Below are positions 34,176-35,318 of a DNA stretch of 35,318 nucleotides, one piece after another. The DNA comes from Saccharomonospora azurea NA-128 (GTDB taxonomy: Bacteria; Actinomycetota; Actinomycetes; Mycobacteriales; Pseudonocardiaceae). Position numbers and translations under genes: made by a program. The stretch's first letter is position 1, and the number at the start of each line of letters is the position of its first letter. The stretch spans positions 1,218,982 to 1,254,299 of the forward strand of contig NZ_CM001466.1 of NCBI RefSeq assembly GCF_000231055.2, written 5' to 3'. The notes under the pieces were generated by a model. That model saw nothing but the letters and a program-made list of their open reading frames with translations, made no database searches and was not told the DNA's origin.

Positions 34176-35318
34176 TCACCCTCCAGTCTTTCGTCTGCGT
34201 TGTCGGTCTCACTGGTGACGTGATGCCGACCTCTGCGGACTCCCTGTTGAAAGCTCGCCAGCCTCCCTCGCACGTCGGCGGGGTCTCTCGGCAGCCCCCG
34301 ACGCGGTTCCGCCCGCCCCTCGGGGGCCGCGCTGCCGGGTAGCAGCCTCTCCCCACGGCGTCGTCTGGGCAAACCGGCAGCCGTGTAACTCGTCGGCTCC
34401 GCCCGGGAGACCTCCTCGACCGCCCGCCAGCGCTCGTCGGCGGCGAAAGCCCAGCTCGTGGCCCCCTCGTCGGGTGTCTGGTCACCCGACGACGGGGCGT
34501 CGGCACCGTCCTCTCCGCCGTGCGACGAATCGGTGGAAGGTCGTGCCGCGTCGGTGAACAGCGCTCCGGCGCTGCCGACGACATCCGTGGTCTCCGCCGG
34601 CCCGGGCTCGTCGGGGGCCGCGCCGGGGCGAACGCGCTTCGGCCGCACCGGAAGCGCCGCTCCGCCACCCGAGGCCTCGCCCTCGTCCGAGTCGGCTCTC
34701 CGGTGCCGGCGGCCGCGGGTGACTCCCTGCTGGAAGCTGCTCAGTCTGCCGAGCACCTCGGCCGGGTCGCGGGGACGACGCTGTCGTTCCTCGGGTTCGG
34801 CACTGCTCGCGCCGGGAGCCGCGCTCCCCGGCAGCAACTGCTCACCACGCCGCCGTCGAGGCAGGCCCGCGTCGGTGAACTCGGAGGGCGCCTGCCGCTC
34901 GGAGACCTCCTGCACGGTCTTCCACGTGCGGTCCGCGGCGAACTCCCAGTCCTTGTCCGGCTCGGGCGGCGAGCCACTGCCCGCCGCGTCGGTGACCTTG
35001 CGGAACCAGGCCGACACCATCTCGTCGAAGATCGGTGTGGTCTCGGCGTTCTCCACGGCCGCCTTGCGCGCCTTGCGCTCCTCCTCGGTGGGAGGCGCGC
35101 CCAGGTTGCTCTGCGTGACGGCAGCGCTCCACCAGTCGCTGACCGCGGTGCTGTCCGCCTCGCTGTTCGCCTCGAACAGCTTGCTGCCCGACAGGAGCTC
35201 GCCGCTCGACTCGTCGGAGCGGTCGGTGCGCCGCTGGGTGTGCTCGGCGGCCTGCGCCTCCGAGGGCCACGCGGGCCCCGCGCCGCTGCCGGGCCCGGGT
35301 TCGTCGCCCTCCGTGCGG
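34172..35318 (-). CDS. cvnA: Conservon sensor histidine kinase CvnA, C-terminal tail (partial)
   Basis: The frame is open to the window edge, so the N-terminus, sensor and kinase domains lie outside. The visible ~380 residues are the low-complexity cytoplasmic tail seen in CvnA-type kinases, rich in Pro/Ser/Glu/Arg, with no ATPase motifs. It contains two copies of a module: an [A/D]xxW helix with VxEVS, then [17 protein letters not shown], and RDPAxVxGRLxSFQQGVxRGR. Only the last copy is at the usual C-terminal location. An internal GTG at 35056 should not be taken as the start. The stop overlaps cvnB, as in other conservons. Confidence 0.85.
   Translation of the reverse strand, partial: RTEGDEPGPGSGAGPAWPSEAQAAEHTQRRTDRSDESSGELLSGSKLFEANSEADSTAVSDWWSAAVTQSNLGAPPTEEERKARKAAVENAETTPIFDEMVSAWFRKVTDAAGSGSPPEPDKDWEFAADRTWKTVQEVSERQAPSEFTDAGLPRRRRGEQLLPGSAAPGASSAEPEERQRRPRDPAEVLGRLSSFQQGVTRGRRHRRADSDEGEASGGGAALPVRPKRVRPGAAPDEPGPAETTDVVGSAGALFTDAARPSTDSSHGGEDGADAPSSGDQTPDEGATSWAFAADERWRAVEEVSRAEPTSYTAAGLPRRRRGERLLPGSAAPEGRAEPRRGLPRDPADVRGRLASFQQGVRRGRHHVTSETDNADERLEGE
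34220..34453 (-). repeat. CvnA tail module, copy 2 (C-terminal)
   Basis: It encodes the second copy of the GLPRRRRGE ... SFQQGV module (about 78 residues). It aligns with 34703-34948 at the protein level over the Trp/VxEVS helix, [17 protein letters not shown] and RDPAxVxGRLxSFQQGV segments, with a shorter linker. Confidence 0.75.
34703..34948 (-). repeat. CvnA tail module, copy 1
   Basis: It encodes the first copy (about 82 residues) of the same module as 34220-34453. The copies are separated by about 83 residues of acidic, Pro/Ser/Gly-rich linker. Confidence 0.75.

Overview
The window is high-GC DNA with ordinary actinobacterial gene content, most likely from a member of the Pseudonocardiaceae (Saccharomonospora/Amycolatopsis-like). 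That placement is an inference. It rests on two principal-type sigma factors flanking small actinobacterial proteins (DUF7455, DUF3039, DUF3099), two F420-type luciferase-like oxidoreductases, a fused-type isobutyryl-CoA mutase and a conservon (cvn) operon. No tRNA, rRNA, CRISPR array, insertion sequence or prophage gene was seen.

Left part (1-17.1 kb): the primary sigma factor gene sigA opens the window and the stress-type paralogue sigB lies about 14 kb downstream on the same strand. The interval keeps members of the mycobacterial sigA-sigB neighbourhood (a DUF7455 zinc-ribbon protein, a YihY/BrkB membrane protein, a DUF3099 protein). It also contains an EamA exporter, a xylose-type ABC operon ending in its own ROK regulator (xylF-xylG-xylH-ROK, minus strand), a DEIH-box helicase, DUF3039, the pseudouridine catabolic pair psuG-psuK, and a methyltransferase-dtd pair. 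A 19-bp palindrome overlaps the putative xylF promoter. sigB has a GGGAAC-N17-CGTT promoter typical of ECF sigma factors, and a similar element precedes the DUF7455 gene.

Middle part (17.4-27.4 kb): a class I Fe-S fumarase, a small lipoprotein, an APC permease, a WGxxGxxG-type membrane protein, a divergent pair of exported glycan-acting proteins (polysaccharide deacetylase and DUF4015 glycoside hydrolase-like protein), an SDR oxidoreductase, a DUF5134 membrane protein and an HSL-type esterase. Several genes here have a TANNNT box only 6-7 nt from the start codon, suggesting leaderless transcripts.

Right part (27.4-35.3 kb, all minus strand): two LLM-class F420-type oxidoreductases, icmF, and the conservon cvnA-cvnB-cvnC-cvnD, with cvnA running off the window. 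icmF is the most striking locus. The B12-binding/GTPase half and the mutase half are both intact but lie in different frames, separated at a run of five C. A single +1 shift there gives a full-length 1078-residue protein. The C-terminal tail of CvnA carries an internal duplication.

Most convergent gene pairs in the left and middle parts are separated by long perfect or near-perfect hairpins. One of these, 17 bp long, lies inside the 3' end of the EamA coding sequence.
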